Source: Treponema sp. (GTDB taxonomy: Bacteria; Spirochaetota; Spirochaetia; Treponematales; Breznakiellaceae). Taken from it: a stretch of 7,890 nucleotides of DNA. Location: positions 1 to 7,890 of the forward strand of contig JAISSG010000130.1 in the NCBI GenBank assembly GCA_031273185.1. Direction: 5' to 3'. Shown here piece after piece: positions 1 through 6,044 of the stretch. Position numbers and translations under genes: made by a program. Under the pieces are notes generated by a model. The model did no database searches, was not told where the DNA came from, and was given only the letters and a program-made list of their open reading frames with translations. Numbering within the stretch: position 1 is the first letter of the stretch; each line of letters opens with the position of its first letter.

Positions 1-21
1 GGAATTCGCTTTTTGAATTCC
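1..21. repeat. Short perfect palindrome at the window edge
   Basis: GGAATTC at 1-7 is the exact reverse complement of GAATTCC at 15-21, leaving a 7-base loop (GCTTTTT). The element may extend left of the window. The string AATTCCTATGCGGC at 16-29 resembles AATTCCTTATGTAGC at 7854-7868 in the right-end repeat, with one indel and two substitutions. It may therefore be the end of a related repeat, which is inference. Confidence 0.5.
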
Positions 22-82
22 TATGCGGCAGCGGCCCGCCGCCAAAACCAAACTTAGCGTCGCAATACTATTTGGAGTTTAC

Positions 83-172
83 ATGGTAGATGGGCGATTT
101 ATTTTGGACACTAATGATATAATTTATTTCCTAAAACTTCAGTATATAATATCCAATCTATTCCTTCTATAA
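83..172 (+). pseudogene. Truncated VapC-like PIN-domain toxin gene (5' end only)
   Basis: An ATG at 83 follows a good ribosome binding site (GGAG at 74-77, 5-base gap). It opens a reading frame beginning MVDGRFILDTNDIIYFLK. The hydrophobic strand followed by LDTN, with its first conserved Asp, then a hydrophobic helix, is the usual start of VapC-family PIN ribonucleases, which normally run to about 130-140 residues. After codon 18 (base 136) the sequence turns strongly A+T-rich and no longer looks like a PIN domain, and the frame stops at TAA 170-172. The other three acidic active-site residues are absent, so no toxin activity is expected. The upstream 82 bases do not show a clear antitoxin, although an open frame with stop TAG 87-89 overlaps the toxin start, as antitoxin genes often do. 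The VapC call rests on one short motif. Confidence 0.55.
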
Positions 173-644
173 CATTTTTATTTTGATAAAAATTATGTTC
201 ATACCAACAGCTTATTGTTTTATCAAAAATATTATAATCATAATCATTAATATTTGTCAGTAGTTTATTTTTATCATCATATGTAATATTATATTTCGAT
301 AATAATTCATAAAACTGATTTAAAATTAAACTTATTCTATCAATCGGTGTAAAAATTTCCAAGGATTCATTTGTAACAATAGTTATTATTTCCTCAGGAG
401 AATCATAAAAAGTATTGCAAATTAAAAAATTAAAACCAATATTAGGCACTTCTTGTCTATATGCAAAAAATTTTGAATCAGAGGACCATCCAATAAATTC
501 TATTTTTATATCGTTTTCAAACATTTGTATTATATCATTTTCAGACAAAAACCCATTTTTTGCTATAATTTCCATTGATAAATCATTTGCCTGAATAGAA
601 ATTACCATAAAACAATACAATACTAAAAAACAATTTTTCTTCAT
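111..644 (-). CDS. Small secreted protein of unknown function, A+T-rich
   Basis: The 177-residue product is not recognised. It starts with a type I signal peptide: MKK, a hydrophobic stretch at about residues 5-17, and likely cleavage after IQA (residue 19). Export to the periplasm is therefore expected. Residues 50-63 contain a WSSDSKFFAY motif that recalls a single blade of WD40/TolB-type propellers, but no repeats follow. The start at 644 is well supported by GGAGA at 651-655 and a strong promoter just upstream. Base composition and codon use (AAT, ATT and TTT dominate) differ sharply from every gene further right, which suggests transfer. The 3' end overlaps the vapC-like remnant on the other strand. 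The stop codon (111-113) and about the last seven residues therefore appear to be antisense toxin-gene sequence, so the original C-terminus may have been lost. The role is unknown. Confidence 0.75.
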   Translation of the reverse strand: MKKNCFLVLYCFMVISIQANDLSMEIIAKNGFLSENDIIQMFENDIKIEFIGWSSDSKFFAYRQEVPNIGFNFLICNTFYDSPEEIITIVTNESLEIFTPIDRISLILNQFYELLSKYNITYDDKNKLLTNINDYDYNIFDKTISCWYEHNFYQNKNVIEGIDWILYTEVLGNKLYH

Positions 645-662
645 CTTATATCTCCATAAATA

Positions 663-691
663 ATAATATAAATAAAGAAGTAAAATGTCAA
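663..691 (-). promoter_or_regulatory. Sigma-70-type promoter for the A+T-rich gene
   Basis: Reading the minus strand, TTGACA (691-686) is a perfect -35 box. A 17-base spacer separates it from TATTAT (668-663), one mismatch from the -10 consensus. Transcription would start near 656, leaving a leader of about 12 bases that just contains the GGAGA ribosome binding site (655-651) of the gene starting at 644. An alternative -10 (TATATT, 670-665) has a poorer 15-base spacer. Confidence 0.7.
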
Positions 692-842
692 GTATTTACT
701 TTAAGTTAATCCAAATGTCGCTTAACAAGTGTTACCCCCTCGAGATTGATTTAGCACACACTGACAGTTTTATTTCCCCAAGCAACATAATTTTCCCATG
801 CCTCGCCGCCGGGCGGAGCCATCTTTTCTCAAGGAATAAGAT

Positions 843-1442
843 ATGAGAAACATAAACGTTCAAGGCAATGCTTTTTGTTATGCTGGCCCGGTGGGTTCTG
901 GCTGCGGCGGTTCCAGAAAGTCCCCTGACGGTTTTTCCGGCGCCTCTCCCCCCTGTTGCGCCGACTCTGCTGTTTCAGCCATGAGTTGTGCTGATGGGAA
1001 TTGCCACGCAGATCATCAGCCTGGCAGAACAAAGAAAATACTTTTTGTTGCAGTTGTAATAGTGCTTGTACTTGGGGCGTTGTCTTTAATCGGCTGCCCC
1101 CAACCGACCAACGGCAGCGGTGGCGGCGGTGAAACTTACAAAGGCCATACCGTATTTGAAGATAGTGTTGTAAAATTTGCAGAAATACGAAAAAACGGTT
1201 GGGACGATGCCAAAGCCTACTTGGAGGTCCAAAAAGCCTTAGCCTGCTTAACTGACCAAAGCAATGCCATAAAAACTGCATACCCAAACTGGAATCCTTC
1301 TTCTAATCCGGAAAAGAATTTAAAAACTGACATTATAACTTTTCAGTCAGGACTATCTAGTTCTTCGTACAAGCAGCCTGACGCTGACACTGTAGTAACC
1401 AGTGCCAAACAGGCTCTCTATACCGCTTCCACATGTATTTAA
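843..1442 (+). CDS. Putative lipoprotein with a Cys-rich N-terminal extension
   Basis: The protein has 199 residues. Residues 63-84 (TKK followed by a long hydrophobic run) end in LIGC, a lipobox with Cys85 as the lipid-modified residue. A Gly/Ser-rich linker at 90-96 follows, then a mostly helical, unrecognised domain to the end. This is the layout of an ordinary short lipoprotein, but it is preceded by 62 residues rich in Gly, Ser and Cys (C12, C21, C38, C39, C49, C54). The start at 843 is chosen because AAGGA lies at 831-835. The only later in-frame ATG, at 981, has no ribosome binding site, and no ATG stands just before the TKK segment where a normal lipoprotein would start. The extension may be a fusion with foreign sequence that replaced the original start. 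A weak promoter candidate is TTGATT (746-751) with TTTATT (769-774), 17 bases apart. Function is unknown. Confidence 0.6.
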   Translation: MRNINVQGNAFCYAGPVGSGCGGSRKSPDGFSGASPPCCADSAVSAMSCADGNCHADHQPGRTKKILFVAVVIVLVLGALSLIGCPQPTNGSGGGGETYKGHTVFEDSVVKFAEIRKNGWDDAKAYLEVQKALACLTDQSNAIKTAYPNWNPSSNPEKNLKTDIITFQSGLSSSSYKQPDADTVVTSAKQALYTASTCI

Positions 1443-1907
1443 TCCGGCTTGTTTCAGGATGGACTTGATAATTACCGGCGCAATATCGTTACTTTGCCCG
1501 GCTTTGAAGAATGAACATACTGATGGTGTGAGCCCTTAACCGCTTTAAGGCACAACCGTCGTTTAAGATTATCCGTTCAATCTCCTGAAACTTCACATCT
1601 TCATTATACGCACAATACGCATTGCCGATCAAGGTTTCTATAGACCAGTTTTGGCGATAAGGTGCTGCTGCGCCCCCGAAAAAATTGACAGCCCCCCTGC
1701 CAATCGTCATTTTGCCAAATACGGCTATGTGGTTCAGAAGCCTGTTTTTTGGGAATGGGTACAGGAAGGCCGCAGGCAGTACAGAGAGCATCCAGAAGAT
1801 TTTGCGTCGCTTGGGAGTATTCGGTGAGGAGTTACCCATCCCGTTGCCTCAAAATCACCGCCCCCTGCTCTCTTGCGTTTGCGCGGCTCTCGTGTTAATC
1901 TTAAAAG
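1443..1907. other. 465-base stretch without an intact gene
   Basis: This stretch lies between the lipoprotein gene and the two-gene membrane operon. All three plus frames are interrupted. It contains a perfect 6-bp hairpin (CCTTAA 1534-1539 with TTAAGG 1545-1550, 5-base loop) and the gene fragment described separately at 1693-1827. A minus-strand frame (1839-1489) is open but has no ribosome binding site or recognisable domain. The stretch looks like decayed or rearranged sequence. Confidence 0.45.
1693..1827 (+). pseudogene. Likely C-terminal fragment of an unidentified protein
   Basis: One plus-strand frame ends at TGA 1825-1827 and reads like genuine protein over its last 40 or so residues. 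It contains KYGYVVQKPVFWEW followed by a charged stretch with EGRRQYREHPEDF. There is no ATG anywhere in this frame back to the previous stop at 1564-1566, and the residues before about 1693 look like random translation (for example CCC). It is therefore probably the tail of a gene whose front is gone. The family is not recognised. The call rests on residue composition alone. Confidence 0.3.
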
Positions 1908-2831
1908 GTGAGAAAAATTGCCAGGCTGGTGGTGTTTTTCAGCCTCAGTTTTGCGAGTTTGTTGCTTGTTTCGACGGGGATGCGCTTTCTGGCCATCCGC
2001 CTCGAGTGGGTAAAGTCGCTGTCCAGCCAGCCCCTGTCCACCCTGGCCGTGCTTATCGCCGCCGCCCGCTGGGCGATGTCGTTTGGGCTGTACGGCGGGG
2101 TGCTTTTGAGCCTGAGTTATGCGGCCCGCGAGAGGATTTTTGCCCCTGCCGCGGCTGTCTGTATAACTTTGCTTGCCCTTGGGTTTGCCTGCGGCATTGG
2201 CCAGGGGCTGGAAAGCTGGGAAAACGTTCCATCTGCGGGGGTACCGACGCGGCCCCTGGGCGGCCCCGGGCTTATTTTGGGCGGCTCCGAACGGCCTTCC
2301 AGCACGGCCATCGTCCTGGTGAGGGGGCCAGCCGAACCGGGCGGCGCCAGGGTGGTGGCGGTTCCCGGCAGGCCCATGCAATACCATGCCGTATTTGCCG
2401 GGAAGGACCCCCTGGACGGCCTGCCGCCCGCGCCGTTTGGGGACGGCAGCCCCTGGTTCCTCAGAAGCCTTGCCATCGATCTGCGGCTGAACGCCGAAAA
2501 CCTCCAGCGGCTGGCGGGGGAAGGGCTGGCGGCGTTTCTGGAGTATGCGGGCGCGCTGATCTTCCTGCTGTGCTCGCTTTCGTTTGTTTTTAAGCTCAGC
2601 GCCTGGCCCTTGGCGAACCTGTTTCTGGGCTGCCTCGCGTTCAGGGGCATACTTGCCCTTGAGACTTTTTTCAATTCGCCCGAAATGCAGGATGTTTTCG
2701 ATTCTTTTCTGCAAGGCCGCCTGCCCCTCACCCATGCCGTCCCGCTGATCTTCTGCGGCGTTGGGCTTCTTGCTTGCCTTTACTCGGTCCTCGTGTATCT
2801 GGCAAGAAAGCAGGGCGCCTATGCCGCTTAG
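1908..2831 (+). CDS. Integral membrane protein of unknown function, first of an overlapping pair
   Basis: The product has 307 residues and was not recognised. Hydrophobic segments lie at about residues 7-30, 43-70 and 76-97. A soluble, Gly/Pro-rich and probably strand-rich region covers about 100-205, and further segments lie at about 206-229, 231-252 and 277-300. This is a three-plus-three layout around a soluble middle domain. The start is GTG at 1908, forced by the in-frame stop TAA at 1902-1904. The best Shine-Dalgarno-like string (AAGGTGAG, 1905-1912) overlaps that GTG instead of preceding it, so the start is unusual and ATT 1917 or GTG 1929 remain possible. The stop (2829-2831) lies inside the next gene, which implies one operon and linked function. 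G+C-rich third codon positions match the following genes. The layout recalls LptF/LptG permeases, but I see no diagnostic sequence for them. Confidence 0.8.
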   Translation: MRKIARLVVFFSLSFASLLLVSTGMRFLAIRLEWVKSLSSQPLSTLAVLIAAARWAMSFGLYGGVLLSLSYAARERIFAPAAAVCITLLALGFACGIGQGLESWENVPSAGVPTRPLGGPGLILGGSERPSSTAIVLVRGPAEPGGARVVAVPGRPMQYHAVFAGKDPLDGLPPAPFGDGSPWFLRSLAIDLRLNAENLQRLAGEGLAAFLEYAGALIFLLCSLSFVFKLSAWPLANLFLGCLAFRGILALETFFNSPEMQDVFDSFLQGRLPLTHAVPLIFCGVGLLACLYSVLVYLARKQGAYAA

Positions 2832-4620
2832 CCGCAGGACCCTGCTATCGCCGGCGCTTGTTTTTGTTGCCTACGTTCTTGCGGCAAGCCTGGCGATCCT
2901 GGGCTTCCGCCTGGTTTTTCCGGGCGAAATTTCGCCGCTGCCCATTTTTTCCCGGGACTGGCGGCTGATTCAAGGCCTGGTCGAGATTATTTCCCTGTTT
3001 CCCGCCATCGCTTTTTCCGCGCTGGTGATTCCCTTTGGCATTTCCCCCCCCGAGGGCGAGGACGCCTATTCGATGTTTTCCCCGCGCCTTTTCAAGCGCA
3101 TGATGTCCCCGATTGTCACGGCGATCTGCGCGGCGGCGGTATATGCCTTGCTGTTTTTCCTGGCCCTTCCCCTGGCGAGGAATTTTGAGGAGAACATGCG
3201 CTTTCAGGGCGAGAGGTACCGCATCGCGAGGAACCAGGCGCAGGCCCACGGGAAGGAAGGGGAGTGGCTTGAGGCATCCCAGCTTATCGGCATCTGCGAC
3301 AGCGTGTGGAAGGACAGCCCGGAGCTTGCCGCGCTGCGCGCCGAGGTTGAGATCCGCCTTGCGGAATCGCCGGCTGAGGCCGGCTCGGGGCAGGCCGCGA
3401 GGGAGCGCGGCGCTGGCGTTTCCGCCCTGCCCGGCCAGCGGGAGCCGCTTAACGCCGCGGAAGCCCTGGCCCTGAGCGAGGCCGCCCTGAACGAAGGGAG
3501 GGTCATGGATGCCCACTGGTTTGCCACGCTTGGCGGGCGCATCGCCAGGGAAGGCAGCCCCGAGGCGGCGACGGCGGCCCGGCTTGCCTCTCGCGCCTGG
3601 AACCAGATCGAAAGCCAGCGGCCAAGCCCGATAGAAAACCGCGCCTACTCGGCGTACCAGCTTAAGCTCACAGGCTACGAGGCGATGGTATCCGGCGACT
3701 GGGTACGGGCGTTCTACCTGTTCCAGGAGCTTGCCGGCCTTACCCCCCTCGACCCCGACGCGGAGCGTTTTCTTGCGGCCAGCGAAAAGGGAACTATGGA
3801 GATTGCGTTTTTCATTGACGAACTGGAGATGTCCCCCGGCGAGGCGCACGTCAGAACCATATTCTCCCTTCCTGGCCGAAAAGGCGGCCCCAGTCAGGGC
3901 CAGGCCCGGGCCGTGATGCGCGTTTCCAGCCTCTCCGCCTCGCCGGACTTCGCGTTCGGGATTGGCGTTGAGTACATGGCTTTTGATTCCGGGGCAAACC
4001 TGCTCTTCAGCCTGAGGGCGCCTTACGCGAAATTCCTGCCGATAACGCTTGACGGCCAAAGGCAGGTTATTGTCCTGATGCGGGCGCTGGAGCGCAACGA
4101 TCCCGCTCTGCGCTGGGAGCCGCAGTGGAACATCCCGGAGAACAGCCCGATGAGCGGCGCGGGCATCGGCGCTGCCGCCCAGGTCATGCTTCCCGTCAGC
4201 TACGAGACCTTCCTCATGCTTACGCGGATGCGGTATGGGCTGTCCAGCCTGCAAATCAAAGAGCTGTTTTCCGCGCGGGAAGTCGCGCCGGAAACAGGCT
4301 ATATTCCCGAGGTTTTTGAGGCGGAGATATTCAGCCGCCTGGGTTCCTGCCTTTTTTTCCTCCCGATGGCGATCGTGGCGATAATCATCGGCTGGCGTTA
4401 CCGCGCCAGGCGGCAGTCGCGTTTTTATTTCCCGCTGATGGTTCCCTTTCTGCCGGTGGTGTTTAACGGCTTTGCCTATTTATGCAGAACCGCTTTCAAC
4501 GTCATAGGCTCCTCGCTGATCCTTGCCCTTGGCTTTTCCACCGCCCTCCCCCTGTTTATTGCAATTGTGGCGCTTTCGTTCCTGCTTACCCTTATTTTGC
4601 TGGCCGCCCAGCACGGCTAA
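2821..4620 (+). CDS. Large membrane protein with TPR-like region, second of an overlapping pair
   Basis: The product has 599 residues and was not recognised. Membrane segments are predicted at about 11-31, 55-72 and 97-118, and again at 508-526, 536-556 and across 560-595, where two are likely. Between them, residues 120-320 are helical and TPR-like, with repeated patterns such as EGEWLEASQLIGICDSVW, LNEGRVMDAHWFA and VSGDWVRAFYLFQELAGLTP. Residues 325-430 look strand-rich and may form a separate domain. The start is ATG 2821, which overlaps the end of the previous gene by 11 bases and has a weak AGGG at 2812-2815. An in-frame ATG at 2761 lies inside the upstream gene and is less likely. Overlap and matching topology suggest that the two proteins form one membrane complex, which is inference. 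A run of eight C residues (3044-3051) sits in codons 75-77. Substrate and role are unknown. Confidence 0.85.
   Translation: MPLSRRTLLSPALVFVAYVLAASLAILGFRLVFPGEISPLPIFSRDWRLIQGLVEIISLFPAIAFSALVIPFGISPPEGEDAYSMFSPRLFKRMMSPIVTAICAAAVYALLFFLALPLARNFEENMRFQGERYRIARNQAQAHGKEGEWLEASQLIGICDSVWKDSPELAALRAEVEIRLAESPAEAGSGQAARERGAGVSALPGQREPLNAAEALALSEAALNEGRVMDAHWFATLGGRIAREGSPEAATAARLASRAWNQIESQRPSPIENRAYSAYQLKLTGYEAMVSGDWVRAFYLFQELAGLTPLDPDAERFLAASEKGTMEIAFFIDELEMSPGEAHVRTIFSLPGRKGGPSQGQARAVMRVSSLSASPDFAFGIGVEYMAFDSGANLLFSLRAPYAKFLPITLDGQRQVIVLMRALERNDPALRWEPQWNIPENSPMSGAGIGAAAQVMLPVSYETFLMLTRMRYGLSSLQIKELFSAREVAPETGYIPEVFEAEIFSRLGSCLFFLPMAIVAIIIGWRYRARRQSRFYFPLMVPFLPVVFNGFAYLCRTAFNVIGSSLILALGFSTALPLFIAIVALSFLLTLILLAAQHG
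3044..3051 (+). repeat. Eight-base C homopolymer inside a coding region
   Basis: The tract lies in codons 75-77 (Ser-Pro-Pro) of the 599-residue membrane protein gene, between the second and third predicted membrane segments. Gain or loss of one base would truncate the protein early. Homopolymeric G/C tracts are known to vary in length in some treponemes. No variation can be seen from one sequence. Confidence 0.5.
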
Positions 4621-4635
4621 TGCTTATGCCATTAA

Positions 4636-4699
4636 GGATTTACGAACAATACAGGCTATCCGGCGGCTGGGAAGGATAGCCCGCACTGTTCGTTAATCC
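4636..4699. terminator. Long hairpin between convergent genes, possible bidirectional terminator
   Basis: The outer arms are GGATTTACGAACA (4636-4648) and TGTTCGTTAATCC (4687-4699), complementary at 12 of 13 positions. After a 5-by-5 internal loop, a perfect 8-bp inner stem follows: GGCTATCC (4654-4661) with GGATAGCC (4674-4681), closing a 12-base loop. It lies 15 bases after the stop of the membrane operon and 98 bases beyond the stop of the minus-strand hydrolase gene. This placement fits a terminator serving both directions. No clear T-run follows on either strand, so an intrinsic terminator is not proved, and it may instead be a dispersed palindromic repeat. Confidence 0.55.
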
Positions 4700-4797
4700 G
4701 CGAAGGTATTAATCAGCCTGTACGGTGAATGTCCCAGCCGCCCATACCGGATCGGAAGGGAAGTTACAAGGGGCTGGAGGCAAAAGCGGCATGCGCG

Positions 4798-5946
4798 CTA
4801 CCTTGCCCGCCACGTTGTGCGAAGCCCTGTCGATATTCGAATGCCGGCAGCTAAATCCGCGCCGGCGTTTCTCTCGCTGTTGTCGCTGAAATACGACTGC
4901 CAGGCCAGCTCCCCGTACAGCGACGACTCTGTCCTCCCGATTTTCAGCGCGAACGGAGCCACGGTAATGCCCGCCGCGCCTAGCCAGCTTGTCCCCCCGA
5001 TGTACCGGCGATGCCCGCCAGAGACCTTCAGCGCGGCATCGCCAAAACTCAGGGCAGGGCCGGCAAAGATTCGCACCTTGTCGCTGAGGCCCCAGGAAAA
5101 AGTGAGGGGGACGCGGAAGACGCCAAGCGCACCGTCCCATTCCGGCCTCAGCTCCAGGCCAAAGATCATCGGCTGGCCAAGAGGCTCGACGGCTACCCCC
5201 AGGCGCACCTGCCCGGCGGCGCCCCGGATCACGTTGCCGTCGGCGGGATAGGTGTTCCAGGTCGGCGCCGCGGCAAAGCCGATCAGGATATTGCTGCCCT
5301 TTCTTTGATGTTGCGCCGGGGGAGAGACGGCGGCGGTTTTGCCCGGGCTGCCCGCTGAGGGCCGTCGCTCGTCCCCTGCCCCGATTCCCCGTTCGCCTGC
5401 ATTGCCATAACTGCCCACCGCCGGGAAAACCCTTCCCGCCGAAGCGTAGGCACGCGACCAGTACCGCTCGTCAAGGCTGGAGTAGATCACGCCGGTAGTT
5501 GGCCCCTCGGAGGCGGAGTGGATGAACCGCCTGCCCCCGGCAAAAATGCCCACATGGGAGATTTTCCCGCCGCCGGTGGTCCTGAAAAACAAAAGGTCGC
5601 CGGGCTGGGCCGCCTCTGCCTGGATTGTTTCCGCCCATGCGTGCAGGCTTTCGGCGTTCCTCGGCACGGATACTCCCAGCGCGTCGCGGAAGCTCAGGTA
5701 CACCAGCCCCGAGCAGTCAAGGCCCCTCCTGTCGATGCCGCCGTAACGGTAAGGGGTGTTCTCGTATTTCTTGGCCGCCTCAAGGACGCGTTCGCGCGCC
5801 TGCCGGTACGCGGCGTCCTTTTCCGCCGGGGAGGCGGACGCGGGGGGCGCAAGGGCAAAGCCCCTCTCAAGCGGCGCGGCGTGGATCTGAGCGGCGCACA
5901 AAATTACCCCAATGGCCGTGGCTATTACCCCGAAAAATTTCCGCAT
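4798..5946 (-). CDS. Secreted NlpC/P60 peptidoglycan hydrolase fused to a beta-barrel-like domain
   Basis: The chosen start at 5946 gives 382 residues. A signal peptide covers residues 1-23 (MRK, hydrophobic core, AQIHA before APLE). An NlpC/P60 domain follows at about 50-175, a family that cleaves peptide bonds in peptidoglycan stems. Cys78 in LDCSGLV is the expected nucleophile, His131 in SHVGIF the expected base, and His143 in FIHSAS the expected third residue. A low-complexity linker (176-217) leads to residues 218-382, where alternating hydrophobic and polar strands rich in Gly and aromatics suggest an outer-membrane barrel of about eight strands. The last residue is Arg, not the aromatic usual for barrels. 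The frame is open upstream to 6048, and ATG 5985 is another possible start. Neither has a clear ribosome binding site, and 5946 is preferred because it gives a normal signal peptide. A TTTAGC/GCTAAA palindrome at 5989-6003 lies upstream. The gene follows the phosphate transporter, separated by a hairpin. Confidence 0.85.
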   Translation of the reverse strand: MRKFFGVIATAIGVILCAAQIHAAPLERGFALAPPASASPAEKDAAYRQARERVLEAAKKYENTPYRYGGIDRRGLDCSGLVYLSFRDALGVSVPRNAESLHAWAETIQAEAAQPGDLLFFRTTGGGKISHVGIFAGGRRFIHSASEGPTTGVIYSSLDERYWSRAYASAGRVFPAVGSYGNAGERGIGAGDERRPSAGSPGKTAAVSPPAQHQRKGSNILIGFAAAPTWNTYPADGNVIRGAAGQVRLGVAVEPLGQPMIFGLELRPEWDGALGVFRVPLTFSWGLSDKVRIFAGPALSFGDAALKVSGGHRRYIGGTSWLGAAGITVAPFALKIGRTESSLYGELAWQSYFSDNSERNAGADLAAGIRISTGLRTTWRAR

Positions 5947-6012
5947 ATCATTATTAAAATCGGCATGTTTACACGCTTTCTCCATGCGTTTAGCCAAGCT
6001 AAATCTAAGGCA

Positions 6013-6043
6013 GCTTTTCCAAAAACTGAAGTTTTGGAAAAGC
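6013..6043. terminator. Strong palindrome directly after the phosphate transporter gene
   Basis: GCTTTTCCAAAAACT (6013-6027) pairs with AGTTTTGGAAAAGC (6030-6043), with one bulged base and a two-base loop. On the minus strand it begins one base after the transporter stop codon (6045-6047) and lies before the hydrolase gene, a typical terminator position. The A and T runs are inside the stem and no T-tract follows it, so termination strength is uncertain. Its compact symmetry would also fit a dispersed repeat or a protein-binding site. Confidence 0.55.
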
Positions 6044-6044
6044 C

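Noticed and set aside
3..89. Open frame overlapping the vapC-like start, as an antitoxin C-terminus
   Set aside because: The stop overlap is suggestive, but the residues resemble no antitoxin family and the frame runs through a palindrome.
1459..1539. 26-codon plus-strand frame after the lipoprotein gene
   Set aside because: No Shine-Dalgarno sequence, no family resemblance, and too short to support.
1489..1839. 116-codon minus-strand frame in the gene-poor stretch
   Set aside because: It has no ribosome binding site or recognised motif, and its first part is antisense to the more protein-like fragment ending at 1827.
1734..2735. Long open frame on the minus strand opposite the first membrane protein gene
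   Set aside because: It is rich in Arg, Gly, Gln and Pro with no domain, typical of antisense translation of G+C-rich coding sequence.
2845..4254. 469-codon open frame on the minus strand opposite the large membrane protein gene
   Set aside because: Basic, low-complexity product without hydrophobic or family features. The plus-strand gene has clear membrane segments and an operon context.
1908..4620. Direct assignment of the membrane pair as LptF and LptG
   Set aside because: Only the topology matches. The second protein is much longer and has a TPR-like insert, and no family signature is visible.
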